Source of the DNA: Solimonas sp964507195
GTDB lineage: Bacteria > Pseudomonadota > Gammaproteobacteria > Nevskiales > Nevskiaceae
Length of the DNA stretch: 42,210 nucleotides
Direction: 5' to 3'
NCBI GenBank assembly: GCA_964507195.1
Contig: CAZDPA010000012.1
Location: 1-42,210 of the forward strand
The translations under genes were made by a program, and so were the position numbers. This document shows, piece by piece, positions 23,679 through 32,600 of this stretch. Position 1 is the stretch's first letter, and the number at the start of each line of letters is the position of its first letter. The notes under the pieces are model-generated. The model was given only the letters and a program-made list of their open reading frames with translations, was not told the DNA's origin and made no database searches.

Positions 23679-26289
23679 CGCACAGCAGCCGCGCCTGTCA
23701 CGCCGTAGCCTTGCGCTGTGCGTGCTTGGGCTGCTCGCCAGCGCGCTGCTGGCATGGCAGACCGCGCAGGTCATCGCGCAGCATCAGCAGGCGCGTTTCG
23801 ACTACGAGGTGCGGAGGATCGCGTCTGCGGTCGAACAGCGGATGCAGGCCTACGTGCAGGTCCTGCGCGGCGGCAGAGGTCTGTTCGAGGCCTCGACGCA
23901 TGTCAGCCGCGACGACTGGCGCCTCTACGTCGAGAGCCAGCGTCTTGCGGCAAGCTACCCAGGCATCCGCACGATCACCTTCGCGCCCAAGGTGGAGCCA
24001 GACCAGCTCGCGGACTTCATCGCCGCTGTGCGCAGCGAATCCACGGCGCGCTTCACCAACCCGAAGGTTCTGACCGACTACACCCTGCGTGCACCGCCGC
24101 CGCCGATTGTGCCGAGCCAGCCGGCGGTGCACGGGCCGGTGCTGTACACCGAGCCGCTGAACGCCGACAACGAACGCGCGCTGGGCATCGACATGATGCG
24201 GGACGTGGGGCGCCGGCTGTCGATGGAAGCCGCAGTGGCCACCGATGACGCCGTGCTCAGTCCGCGCCTGCGCATCCTGCGCCCCGGCGGTACCCAGGTC
24301 GGCTTCATCGCCTACATGCCGGTCTACCGCGAAGCGCGCCATCTGGGCTGGGTCAATGCGACCTTCCACGCCGAGGAATTCATGAGCGGACTGCTCGGCG
24401 ACGCCGACGGCCCGCTCGTCTTCGAGATCTACGATGGCGCGACGACCGACGCCGCCACGCTGCTGTACTCGACCGCCGGCCTGACGCCCGAAGGCGAGCC
24501 GCTGCCGCTGCCGTCCGCACAGCGCGCGGACTACGGTGCCGTGCTGGCCCTGCAGATGCCCGGACGCGAGTGGACCGCGCATCTGCGCAGCGGACCGGGC
24601 TTCGCCACCCTGACCGAGCGGATCGTGCCGTGGCTGGTGGTCTTCGGCGGTCTGATGACGACCTTGCTGCTGTATGTGACCGCCCGCGCCGGCGCCCGCT
24701 GGCAGTCGCAGGCCCGACTGCTCGCGGAGCAGGCCGAGGGGCTGCGCGAGGCGCGCGCTGCCGCCGATTCCGCGAATCTGGCGAAGAGCAACTTCCTTGC
24801 CAACATGAGCCATGAGATCCGCACGCCGCTGAATGCGATTCTCGGCACCTCCGAACTGCTCGGCGACACGACGCTGGATCGTGATCAGCGCCTGAGCCTC
24901 GACACGATCCAGCAGAGCGGCGATCACCTGCTTGGCGTGATCAACGACATCCTCGACTTCAGCAAGGTCGAGTCCGGCATGCTGGAACTGGAAAGCACGG
25001 TGTTCGAACTGCGCCGCGTCGTCGAGGAGGCGCTGGAGCTGGTTGGGCACAAGGCTGCGCAGAAGCGACTCGATCTCGCCTGCGATTTCGCACCGGGCAC
25101 GCCGGAGATGGCGCGCGGTGACGCCGCGCGCGTGCGCCAGATTCTCGTCAACTACCTGTCCAACGCGATCAAGTTCACCGAGGCCGGCGACGTCGCCGTC
25201 GAGATCAGCGCGCAGCCGGTCGAGGCGGCGCGTCATCGCTTCCGCATCGCGGTGCGCGACACCGGCATCGGCATTCCGGCAGAGCGGCTCGACCGTCTGT
25301 TCAAGTCCTTCAGTCAGGTCGACGCGTCGACCACGCGTCGCTACGGCGGCAGCGGCCTGGGTCTGGCGATCTGCAAGCGGCTTGCGGAACTCATGGGCGG
25401 CGAGGTTGCGGTCGACAGTCATCCGGGGCGCGGCTCGACGTTCTCGTTCAGCTTCGTTGCCGCCACCGATCCGGCGTGGCAGCCCCTGCAGCGTCCGGAC
25501 CTGGACGTGCTTCAGGGCAAGCGCGTGCTGATCGTCGACGACAACGACACCAATCGCCGCATCCTGCGCAGGACTGCCCAGGACTGGGGTATGCAGGCCG
25601 TCGACATTGCTTCGCCGAACGAAGCGCTGGCGCTGATCGAGCGCGGCGACGCCTTTGATCTCGCGGTGCTCGATTACTTCATGCCGGAGATGGACGGGGT
25701 CGCGCTCGCCGCGGCCATCCGTCGCCACCGCACCCACAAGGCGCTGCCGTTGCTGCTGCTCAGCAGCGCGCGTCAGACCAGCACAGGGATGGAAGACTTC
25801 GACCTCGTGCGCGTCAAGCCGCTGCGCCGCAGCGGCCTGCTCGACGCCTTTCTCGATCTGCTGGTGCCTGCGCAGGCAGCGCATCCGGTCCCGGCGCCCG
25901 TCGTGCGCGAAAGCGATCTGCCGCCGCTGCGCATCCTCCTGGTCGAGGACAACGCGATCAACCGTCAGGTTGGTACACGCATGCTCGAATCGCTGGGCTA
26001 CCGTGCCGATGTCTGCGAGAACGGCGCCGAGGCGGTCGAAGCGGTGCGCCGCCAGTCCTATGATCTGATACTGATGGACATCCACATGCCGGTGATGGAC
26101 GGCCTCGAAGCCACGCGCCGTATCCGCGCGATGACCGACATCGCGCAGCCGCGGATCTTCGCGATGACCGCCAGCGTGCTCGACGACGAGCGCCAGGCCT
26201 GCGTCGACGCCGGTATGGATCGCCACCTTGCAAAGCCTTTCCGCCGCCACGAGCTGGAAAAGGCGCTGCGCGACGCGGCAAGCGGATAG
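23668..26289 (+). CDS. CHASE-domain hybrid histidine kinase with two receivers
   Basis: 873 residues. Order: membrane helix (about 12-30), periplasmic CHASE domain (about 60-265; ASYPGIRTITFAPKV, LRAPPPPIVP and YMPVYREARHLGWVNATFH), second membrane helix (about 318-338), HisKA with H382 in NMSHEIRTPLNAILG, HATPase with its N box (QILVNYLSNAIKFTEAGD) and GSGLGLAI, receiver 1 with D669 in VLDYFMPEMDG, and receiver 2 with D804 in LMDIHMPVMDG. Both receivers retain the acidic pair and the lysine (VRVKP, LAKPF). This is a complete sensor for multistep phosphorelay. CHASE domains bind small extracytoplasmic ligands such as cytokinin-like molecules in other organisms; here the ligand is unknown. The start overlaps the Hpt gene. 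Confidence 0.93.
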   Translation: MTPDAQQPRLSRRSLALCVLGLLASALLAWQTAQVIAQHQQARFDYEVRRIASAVEQRMQAYVQVLRGGRGLFEASTHVSRDDWRLYVESQRLAASYPGIRTITFAPKVEPDQLADFIAAVRSESTARFTNPKVLTDYTLRAPPPPIVPSQPAVHGPVLYTEPLNADNERALGIDMMRDVGRRLSMEAAVATDDAVLSPRLRILRPGGTQVGFIAYMPVYREARHLGWVNATFHAEEFMSGLLGDADGPLVFEIYDGATTDAATLLYSTAGLTPEGEPLPLPSAQRADYGAVLALQMPGREWTAHLRSGPGFATLTERIVPWLVVFGGLMTTLLLYVTARAGARWQSQARLLAEQAEGLREARAAADSANLAKSNFLANMSHEIRTPLNAILGTSELLGDTTLDRDQRLSLDTIQQSGDHLLGVINDILDFSKVESGMLELESTVFELRRVVEEALELVGHKAAQKRLDLACDFAPGTPEMARGDAARVRQILVNYLSNAIKFTEAGDVAVEISAQPVEAARHRFRIAVRDTGIGIPAERLDRLFKSFSQVDASTTRRYGGSGLGLAICKRLAELMGGEVAVDSHPGRGSTFSFSFVAATDPAWQPLQRPDLDVLQGKRVLIVDDNDTNRRILRRTAQDWGMQAVDIASPNEALALIERGDAFDLAVLDYFMPEMDGVALAAAIRRHRTHKALPLLLLSSARQTSTGMEDFDLVRVKPLRRSGLLDAFLDLLVPAQAAHPVPAPVVRESDLPPLRILLVEDNAINRQVGTRMLESLGYRADVCENGAEAVEAVRRQSYDLILMDIHMPVMDGLEATRRIRAMTDIAQPRIFAMTASVLDDERQACVDAGMDRHLAKPFRRHELEKALRDAASG

Positions 26290-26317
26290 ACTGCGGCGCA
26301 CACGAAGGGGCAGGGGC

Positions 26318-26953
26318 ATGGGCGCAGGCAGACACACCATCATCATCGCGGACGATCATCCGCTGTTCGGCGTCGCGCTGCGCCTGGGCGTGCAACGCGT
26401 CGCACCGGACGCCGAAGTGATCGAGGTGGACTCGTTCGCGGCGCTGCGCGACGCGGCCCATCGTCACCCCAACACCAGTCTCGTGCTGCTCGACCTGATG
26501 ATGCCGGACGTCGAGGGCCTCTCCGCGCTGCAGTTCCTGCGCGACGAGTTTCCGAGGCTGCGCGTGGCCATCGTCTCCGGTGCGCCGGCGCAGGCCTGGG
26601 TGCGCGCCGCAGAGGCGCTGGGTGCGGTGGCATTCGTGCCGAAGTCGACGGCACCGGCACAGACCCAGAACATCCTGCGCACGCTGCTCGAGGGCGGCAG
26701 CTGGTGGCCCGAGGCGCAAGCCCCCAGTGCGGCAGCTGACAGTGTGGATTCGCGGATCGAGCGACTGTCGCGCCAGGAACTGCGCATCCTGCTGCGCATC
26801 AAGGATGGCAAGCTCAACAAGCAGATCGCCGACGAACTGGGCATCGCCGAGTCCACCGTCAAGACCCACATCACGATGCTGCTGCGCAAGCTCGACCTGC
26901 AGAGCCGCACCCAGGCAGCGGTGCTGGCCCAGCGAGTCCTGACCGGCAGTTAG
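26318..26953 (+). CDS. NarL/LuxR-type response regulator
   Basis: 211 residues from ATG 26318, with a GGGG-rich ribosome site (GAAGGGGCAGGGGC) upstream. The receiver is intact: IIIADDHPLFG, phospho-acceptor Asp59 in LVLLDLMMPDVEG, VAIVSGA and the lysine in VAFVPKS. The C-terminal GerE helix-turn-helix (about 145-205) reads LSRQELRILLRIKDGKLNKQIA then ELGIAESTVKTHITMLLRKL. It follows the hybrid kinase by 28 bases and is the natural output of the kinase-Hpt relay. Target promoters are not identified. Confidence 0.9.
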   Translation: MGAGRHTIIIADDHPLFGVALRLGVQRVAPDAEVIEVDSFAALRDAAHRHPNTSLVLLDLMMPDVEGLSALQFLRDEFPRLRVAIVSGAPAQAWVRAAEALGAVAFVPKSTAPAQTQNILRTLLEGGSWWPEAQAPSAAADSVDSRIERLSRQELRILLRIKDGKLNKQIADELGIAESTVKTHITMLLRKLDLQSRTQAAVLAQRVLTGS

Positions 26954-27071
26954 CGTAGCGGGTGGCCCGTCGCCGCCGGCCGGCATGGGCCTCACTGGGG
27001 GTAACGCTCATGTCGCTTCTGGCATGATCGAGGTCATCATCGCGGGATAACAATCGAGGAGTCGAGAAACC

Positions 27072-28565
27072 ATGAATCCATCCGCTTGGCGTCAACTTGT
27101 GGGCGCAGCAGTCACAGCGCTGGCGCTTGTGGCGTGTGGATCGACCGACAATCAGAATCAAGCGGAGATTCCGGACGACACGTCGGCCGAGGCGCCGAAC
27201 GAGGGAGTGATTCTCGTCGAGGAGCTCGTTCATATGGTCGAACGCAGCGGTCTGTACTCGCTGCCGTCCGACCCCACGGAAGCGCTCGCGGCGATCTCGA
27301 CATTTCCCGACCAGCTTGGCGATGTCATCGCGATGCATCTCGGCAGGCTCTACCCGACGCCGCACGAGTTCATACCCGGCGTCGGGCCACTGACCGATCT
27401 GCTCCAGGCACGCGCGGACTTGTTGCTGAGCGGTGGGCAGCCCGTGAGGCTGTTACAGGATACGATGGGTGGCGAACTCTCGATCCTGCTGCTGCCGATA
27501 GAGGCAACGACGGTCATCGTGATCCTTCCGACCCAGGTCGTCGAAGCCGACCCTGCCGCCGCAGCGCTGCCCGAGGCGAAGGTGGACCTCAGCCAGCTCA
27601 CCTACGAGGTGAACGGCCAGACACGCACCGTCGAACAGTACATGCAGAGCGGGTCGACGAATGCGATCGCGTTCATGCACAACGGCCAGTTCGTCTACGA
27701 CGACTACCAGAACGGTTTCAATCCCAACACCCGCCACCATATGTGGTCGGTCACCAAGTCGGTCACGACCTCGCTGGTCGGGATCGCCGTTGCGGAGGGT
27801 CTCGTCGACTCGATTCACGACCCCATCACGAAGTACGTCCCCGAAGCGACCGGCACCGTCTGGGAAGGCACCAGCATCGAAGATATCCTGCAGATGGAGT
27901 CGGGCACCTACTGGGTCGACGTGCCGGTGCACCAGCCCGAGCAGCTGGTCCTGATGGGGGCCGACTATCACTCGAACGGTCTGTTCGGGATGACCCGCGA
28001 TGAGTACCTGCTGAGGCTGACGCGCGTCTCGCCACCGGGCGAGTTCTACCGCTACAACAGCGGCGATGCGCAGATGCTGGCGTGGCTGCTCGAGAACGTT
28101 TACCAGAAGCCCTACGCGCAGATTCTCTCGGAAAAGATCTGGCAGCCTGCGGGCATGCAGGACGATGCGCTGGTCATGGTCGACCGCCTGGGCAACACCT
28201 TCGCCTCGATGGGGCTGCACGCCACGCCCAGGGACATGGTCCGCTTCGGGGAGATCCACCGCAACGGCGGACGCAGCATCGATGGCAGGCAGATCATCCC
28301 GGAAGCCTGGGTGAAGATGTCACACAACTACGACAAGGCGACCGGCGGCGGCCCGCGCGGCTACATGTGGCCCCACCTGGGCGGCGTCGAGTCCGGCAAC
28401 TACACCGCAGAGGGTTACGGGCACCAGCTCGTCAGCGTGATGCCGTCCCTGCACATGACCGGCGTCCGTTTCGGCAACGACCCGGTCGACACGATCGCGC
28501 AGAAGGAATGGGAAGCCGTGCTGACAGCTGTGGGCGAGCATCTTGAGAATGGCCTCGCAGAATGA
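27072..28565 (+). CDS. Beta-lactamase-fold serine hydrolase lipoprotein
   Basis: 497 residues. GAGGAG lies about ten bases upstream. The signal is a lipoprotein type (LVGAAVTALALVAC, lipidated Cys22). Past an N-terminal region of about 170 residues of unknown role, the penicillin-binding-protein-like fold carries the nucleophile motif S226-V-T-K229 (HMWSVTKSVTTSLVG), the second motif around Tyr328 (FYRYNSGDAQML), and a late HxG-like region GYGHQLVSV. The F-x-Y-N-S arrangement is closer to EstB/6-aminohexanoate-dimer hydrolase-like enzymes than to true beta-lactamases, so an esterase or amidase is more likely than antibiotic resistance. It follows the LuxR gene by 118 bases and may be under that relay. 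Confidence 0.85.
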   Translation: MNPSAWRQLVGAAVTALALVACGSTDNQNQAEIPDDTSAEAPNEGVILVEELVHMVERSGLYSLPSDPTEALAAISTFPDQLGDVIAMHLGRLYPTPHEFIPGVGPLTDLLQARADLLLSGGQPVRLLQDTMGGELSILLLPIEATTVIVILPTQVVEADPAAAALPEAKVDLSQLTYEVNGQTRTVEQYMQSGSTNAIAFMHNGQFVYDDYQNGFNPNTRHHMWSVTKSVTTSLVGIAVAEGLVDSIHDPITKYVPEATGTVWEGTSIEDILQMESGTYWVDVPVHQPEQLVLMGADYHSNGLFGMTRDEYLLRLTRVSPPGEFYRYNSGDAQMLAWLLENVYQKPYAQILSEKIWQPAGMQDDALVMVDRLGNTFASMGLHATPRDMVRFGEIHRNGGRSIDGRQIIPEAWVKMSHNYDKATGGGPRGYMWPHLGGVESGNYTAEGYGHQLVSVMPSLHMTGVRFGNDPVDTIAQKEWEAVLTAVGEHLENGLAE

Positions 28566-28726
28566 GGCGCCTTATGGCGTAGGGCGTTCCATCATTTCTT
28601 TGCTTTCACGCTGGCTCAGTCAACTCAAGCAGACATTCGCGATCGACCGCACCCAGCACTTGCGAGGCGGTCGCAATCACGTGAGAACGCAAAAGGTCGG
28701 GCACACCTCTGTCTGAACGGCATCAG

Positions 28727-28736
28727 NNNNNNNNNN
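28727..28736. other. Assembly gap (10 N)
   Basis: Ten undetermined bases, 17 bases from the left end of a dispersed-repeat-like element. Such repeats commonly break assemblies, so the real distance and even the join may be wrong. Confidence 0.98.
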
Positions 28737-28753
28737 CCCCGCCATAGCGTTAA

Positions 28754-28905
28754 GGAAGCCCTGCACAGGTTCCCGTTCGTGTCGAGTGCCGGCGAAGCCG
28801 GTGTATCGAGACACTAGGGCTGAAGTCGCGGCCTCTCGATACACCTTGCGCTCCGCGCAAGGCACTCGAGGCGAACGGATGTAGTGGCACCTGTGCAGAA
28901 CCTCC
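28754..28905. mobile_element. Composite inverted-repeat (REP/MITE-like) element
   Basis: Outer ends CTGCACAGGT (28761-28770) and ACCTGTGCAG (28889-28898) are perfect inverted repeats, extending imperfectly to GGAAGC (28754) and the matching right end at 28905. Inside are two inverted arms, 28773-28811 and 28834-28878, each running from CCGTTCG through TCGAGTGCC to GGTGTATCGAGA in its own orientation. Each arm has its own variable hairpin core: GGC-GAA-GCC in one, CTTGCGC-TCC-GCGCAAG in the other. The terminal pattern GGAAGC-CTG resembles the end of the element at 13216-13284. There is no coding capacity, so any movement would need an enzyme supplied from elsewhere. Confidence 0.65.
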
Positions 28906-28915
28906 ATAACAGGCC

Positions 28916-29635
28916 CTACCCGGTGAACTCCACCAACGCATTGAACGCATAGCCCTGGCCGCGTGCCGCGGCCAGCGGCAGGCGCACCCGGCACAGGGAT
29001 TCCACCTTCTTGCGTAGGCGCGAGACGGTGACGTCGAGGTTGCGCCTGAACGATTCCATCTGCGGTCGGTTCAAGGCGGTGAGCAGGTCTTCGCGACTCG
29101 CCACCTCGCCCTGGCGCTCGAACAGGCAACGCACCAGCTGCGCCTCCGCCAGCGAGAGCTGGGCGGTGCGCCCGTTGGGCGCTAGCAAGGTCCAGCGCGC
29201 TGTGTCGAACGTCCAGCAGGCGCTGCCCGCTGAATCCGTATCCGGCGGTGCAAGTCGCTCGTGCAATCGGCACAACGCGGACTCGAGCGCCTGACGATCG
29301 ACCGGCATGACCACGCAGCTGCCTTCGTCAGGTGCGACCCCATCCGGGCGCGTCGCATCACCGGTCATGAGCAGCACCATGCCGGTTGTCATGGTCGAGT
29401 CCAGTTGTTTTGCGTCGCCGCCGTTCGGACCAGAGATCATCGCTGCGCCGGCGCCGATCACGCTCAGTCGCTGGACTCCCAACTCCTCCTGGCCGCGCTG
29501 ACGGTCGACGCCGCGGGCTTCGATGCCAATCGCGGCGAGCACGCTGCACAGTGTTTCGCGCAGATGTTCGTCGTCGTCAATCACCAGCCCGCGAAGGTTC
29601 ATCGCAGTCTGCGGCATCCTCATGACCGCGCTCAC
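28916..29635 (-). CDS. OmpR/PhoB-type regulator with degenerate receiver
   Basis: About 239 residues from GTG 29635, which overlaps the adhesin stop as GTGA; ATG 29623 and 29602 are alternatives. The C-terminal winged helix (about 135-235) is canonical: LSLAEAQLVRCLFERQGEVA, SREDLLTALN, NLDVTVSRLRKKVESL and RGQGYAF. The N-terminal receiver keeps the first strand and acidic pocket (LVIDDDEHLRETL, Asp20-22) and Thr91, but the phospho-acceptor position reads Ile67-Ser68-Gly and the conserved lysine reads Met110-Pro. It therefore should not be phosphorylated in the usual way and is a pseudo-receiver. Being translationally coupled to the adhesin, it probably regulates that surface protein. No histidine kinase is next to it. 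Confidence 0.82.
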   Translation of the reverse strand: MSAVMRMPQTAMNLRGLVIDDDEHLRETLCSVLAAIGIEARGVDRQRGQEELGVQRLSVIGAGAAMISGPNGGDAKQLDSTMTTGMVLLMTGDATRPDGVAPDEGSCVVMPVDRQALESALCRLHERLAPPDTDSAGSACWTFDTARWTLLAPNGRTAQLSLAEAQLVRCLFERQGEVASREDLLTALNRPQMESFRRNLDVTVSRLRKKVESLCRVRLPLAAARGQGYAFNALVEFTG

Positions 29636-32600
29636 CAGCTCACTCCGAAGCCGACGCCCACAGAGTTCTCGCTGCCGCTGAAGCTGCCGCCGAAAGTCAG
29701 CATCGAGTGGTCGTTGACCTGCTGCTGCAGGCCGATTGCCATGGCTTCGCTGCCACCCATGTTGCCGAGGCCGAGCGCGATGCGCGTGTCGCCCTTGAGT
29801 GCCGAGGCCGCCGCACTGGCCTGGACCTGCGCCGCGCCGATGGCGCCGACACGATCCATGCGTACGCGGACCTGACGAAGATCCTGGGTGAGCCGGGTAT
29901 CGAGCTCATCGATCGTCACGCTCAGCTCGGTGAAGCGCACGTCGGTGTAACGCTGCGCCGATGCGAGGGTCTGCTGATCGGAGGTCAGCATCTGGTTGAG
30001 GTTGACTGCATCGGTGTCGTTGGTGCCGGCAGCGACGTTGGTCACGCGGCGCTGGTTGCCAGCGCTGCCGACCGACACAGTGTTGGCTTCGTCCGCCACC
30101 GAGGCATTGCCCAGCGCGACGCTGTTGTCGGCCGTTGCCTGGGCGTTGTTGCCGACCGCGACCGCGAACTCGCCTGTGGCGGATGCGTTGTCGCCCACGG
30201 CCGTGGTGTTGGTGCCGAGTGCCTGTGCACCGGTGCCGACCGCGACCGAGGACTGCGCCACGGCGCCGCTGCCGATCGCCACCGAGTTCGATTCCACCGC
30301 CGTTGCGTTCGCGCCGAGTGCGATGCCACCGGCGGACTGCACCAGGGCGTTGCTGCCGATGGCGATGCCATTGATCGCATCGGCTTCGACGATCGAGTTG
30401 GCACCGCAGTTGATCGAGCCCTGCGCATCGCCGCGGCCGCAGAACGCCGCCGTGTCTTCGGCCAGGTCCAGCGCCGTATCCGCAGTGCCCTGGGCAGTTT
30501 CGACACGCTGGTCCAGCACTGCAATCTCGCCTTCGTTGCGGGTGACGCGGACATCCAGGTCGGCGATATCTGCGGTGTTCTGGACGATCGTCGTCTCGGC
30601 GCTGCTCAGGCGCGAGTCAATTCCATCGACTTCGTTCTCGACCGAAGTAACGCGCCCCTGCAGTTCGTCGATCTCGACCTCTGCCGTGTCCACGCGCGTA
30701 TCAAGCGCGCCGATATCGGCGGTGTTCTGAACGATGTCCGCTGTGTTCTGGGCAATGTTGTTTTCGTTGGTGGTTACCCGGCCGTCCAGCGCGTCGATGT
30801 CGTCCTCTGCCGTCGTGACCCGCGTGCCCAGGGCGTCGATATCGGCGATGTTCTGCGCGATGTCGCTTTCATTGGTGGTCACGCGGCCTTCGAGTGCGTC
30901 GATATCACCCTCGTTTACCGTCACGCGGGTATCGAGATCGGCGATGTCGCTGGTGTTCTGCAGGATCGTGGTCTCGGCGGTATCGAGACGCAGGTCCAGG
31001 CCGGTGATATCCGCGGCGTTCTGCGCGATGCCGGCTTCGTTGGCCGTCGTGCGGACCTCAAGCGTGTCGATATCACCCTCGGCGGTCGTCACGCGCGTGG
31101 TCAGCAGGCCCAGCTCCATCGTCAGGCCGCCGATATCGGCGGTGTTCTGCGCAATCCCGGATTCGGCGGTATCCAGCCGGCTATCCAGACCGTTGACCAC
31201 GGTAGTGGTGTTGGCGACCGTGGCCTCCAGCGTATCGACGCGGCCGTCCAGCACGTTGATCGCAGCAGTGTTGGCCGCCACGTTCTGGTTGGTCGCGAAC
31301 AACTGCGAGCCGTTCACCGCATCAGTGCTGGTGGCGCTCAGCGTGCCTTCGTCAACATTCACGATGCGCCGCTGGTTGGTGGAAGAACCCACCGACACCG
31401 TGTTGGCCACACTCGCGACCGAGCCCTGACCGAGCGCCACGCTGTTAGCAGCGGTGGCTGAGGCGCCCGTACCCAGCGCGATGGAATCTACACCCGCCGC
31501 GGCTACGCTGGCGTTGTTGCCGATGGCGATGCCGCGCGTCGCGCCCGCTGCCACGCGGGCGCCACCGCTTTCGTTTGTCGCGCTGGTGCCGATGGCCAGC
31601 GCGAAGTCGGCCGTGGCGCTGCTATACGTGCCGATCGCGCTGCTGCCGATTCCCTCCGCGCGGTTGGCGGTTCCGATCGCGCTGCTGCCGACGCCGCTTG
31701 CAGCGTTGATGCCGCCGACAGCACTGCTGCCGAAGCCGCTGGCGGTGTTGGGGGCGCCCAGCGCCGTGCTGAACCCGCCGCTGGCTTCGTTGTCGTAGCC
31801 CATCGCCGTACTGCCGGTACTCAGCGCCGTGTTCTGATAGCCGACCGCGCTGCTCTGATCCTGCGCGGCCGTGTTCTGAAAGCCCAGCGCCGTGCTATCC
31901 ACGCCACCCGCCGTGGCACGGAACCCGACGGCCGTGCTGCCGCTGGCCGAGGCGGTGGCCACGGAGCCGACGGCCAGGGCGTTGGCGGCGTCGTCGGCCA
32001 CACTGGTGCGGCGACCGATGGCGATGCTGTTGCTGGCGCCGGTGCCGACGCGCGCACCGTTGAGGGCAGAGTCCGCATTGCCGATCGCCAGCGAATCCTG
32101 CCCCGCGGCGGTGCTGTAAGTGCCAAAGGCAGCGCTACGTACACCGCTGGCAGTGTTGGCGTGCCCGACCGCTGTGGACAAACTGGCGGAGGCTGTGTTG
32201 TCGCTGCCGACCGCAGAGGACTCGCCGCCAGAGGCATTGTTGTGGTTACCCACGGCGGTGCTGTTCACACCGCTGGCGTCGTTCAGGTAGCCCAGCGCAC
32301 TGCTGCTGGCCGCACTGGCCGAGTTGGCGCGCCCGACCGCCGTGGAGTCGGTGGCGGTAGCCCGGTTGCCCGCGCCAACGGCCGTGGCAGCGATCCCGGC
32401 GACGTTGATGTGGCCCAGCGCCGTGCCCCGCAACCCGTTGGCCTGGTTCAGCACGCCGACTGCCGTGCTTTCGACCCCCGCGGCTGAGTTGGCGCGGCCG
32501 ACTGCGGTGCTGTCGATGCCACTGGCGGTGTTGCCAAGGCCGCAATCGAGGGAGCCCGCGCCAGTGCCGGCGGTGCAGATGCCGCCGGCGATGGCGGCGT

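Larger units (their letters stand above)
28566..28915. other. Non-coding stretch with scaffold gap and inverted repeats
   Basis: No gene can be supported here. 28566-28726 holds no recognisable coding or RNA feature; the minus-strand frame that appears to cross the N run is an artefact of the placeholder. The rest is the composite inverted-repeat element described separately. Confidence 0.6.

Noticed and set aside
23698..26346. 882-codon minus-strand frame opposite the hybrid kinase
   Set aside because: The plus strand encodes intact CHASE, kinase and receiver motifs; the antisense frame has no recognisable domain.
27072..28565. Antibiotic-resistance beta-lactamase
   Set aside because: The SxxK fold is present, but the second motif is YNS-like and the context is not a resistance locus; EstB or NylB-like hydrolase is more likely.
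28677..29273. Minus-strand frame spanning the second N run
   Set aside because: It depends on an arbitrary ten-base placeholder and overlaps the winged-helix gene in the wrong frame.
29707..31461. Long plus-strand open frame opposite the adhesin
   Set aside because: It mirrors the repetitive adhesin codons on the other strand, has no family resemblance and no ribosome site.
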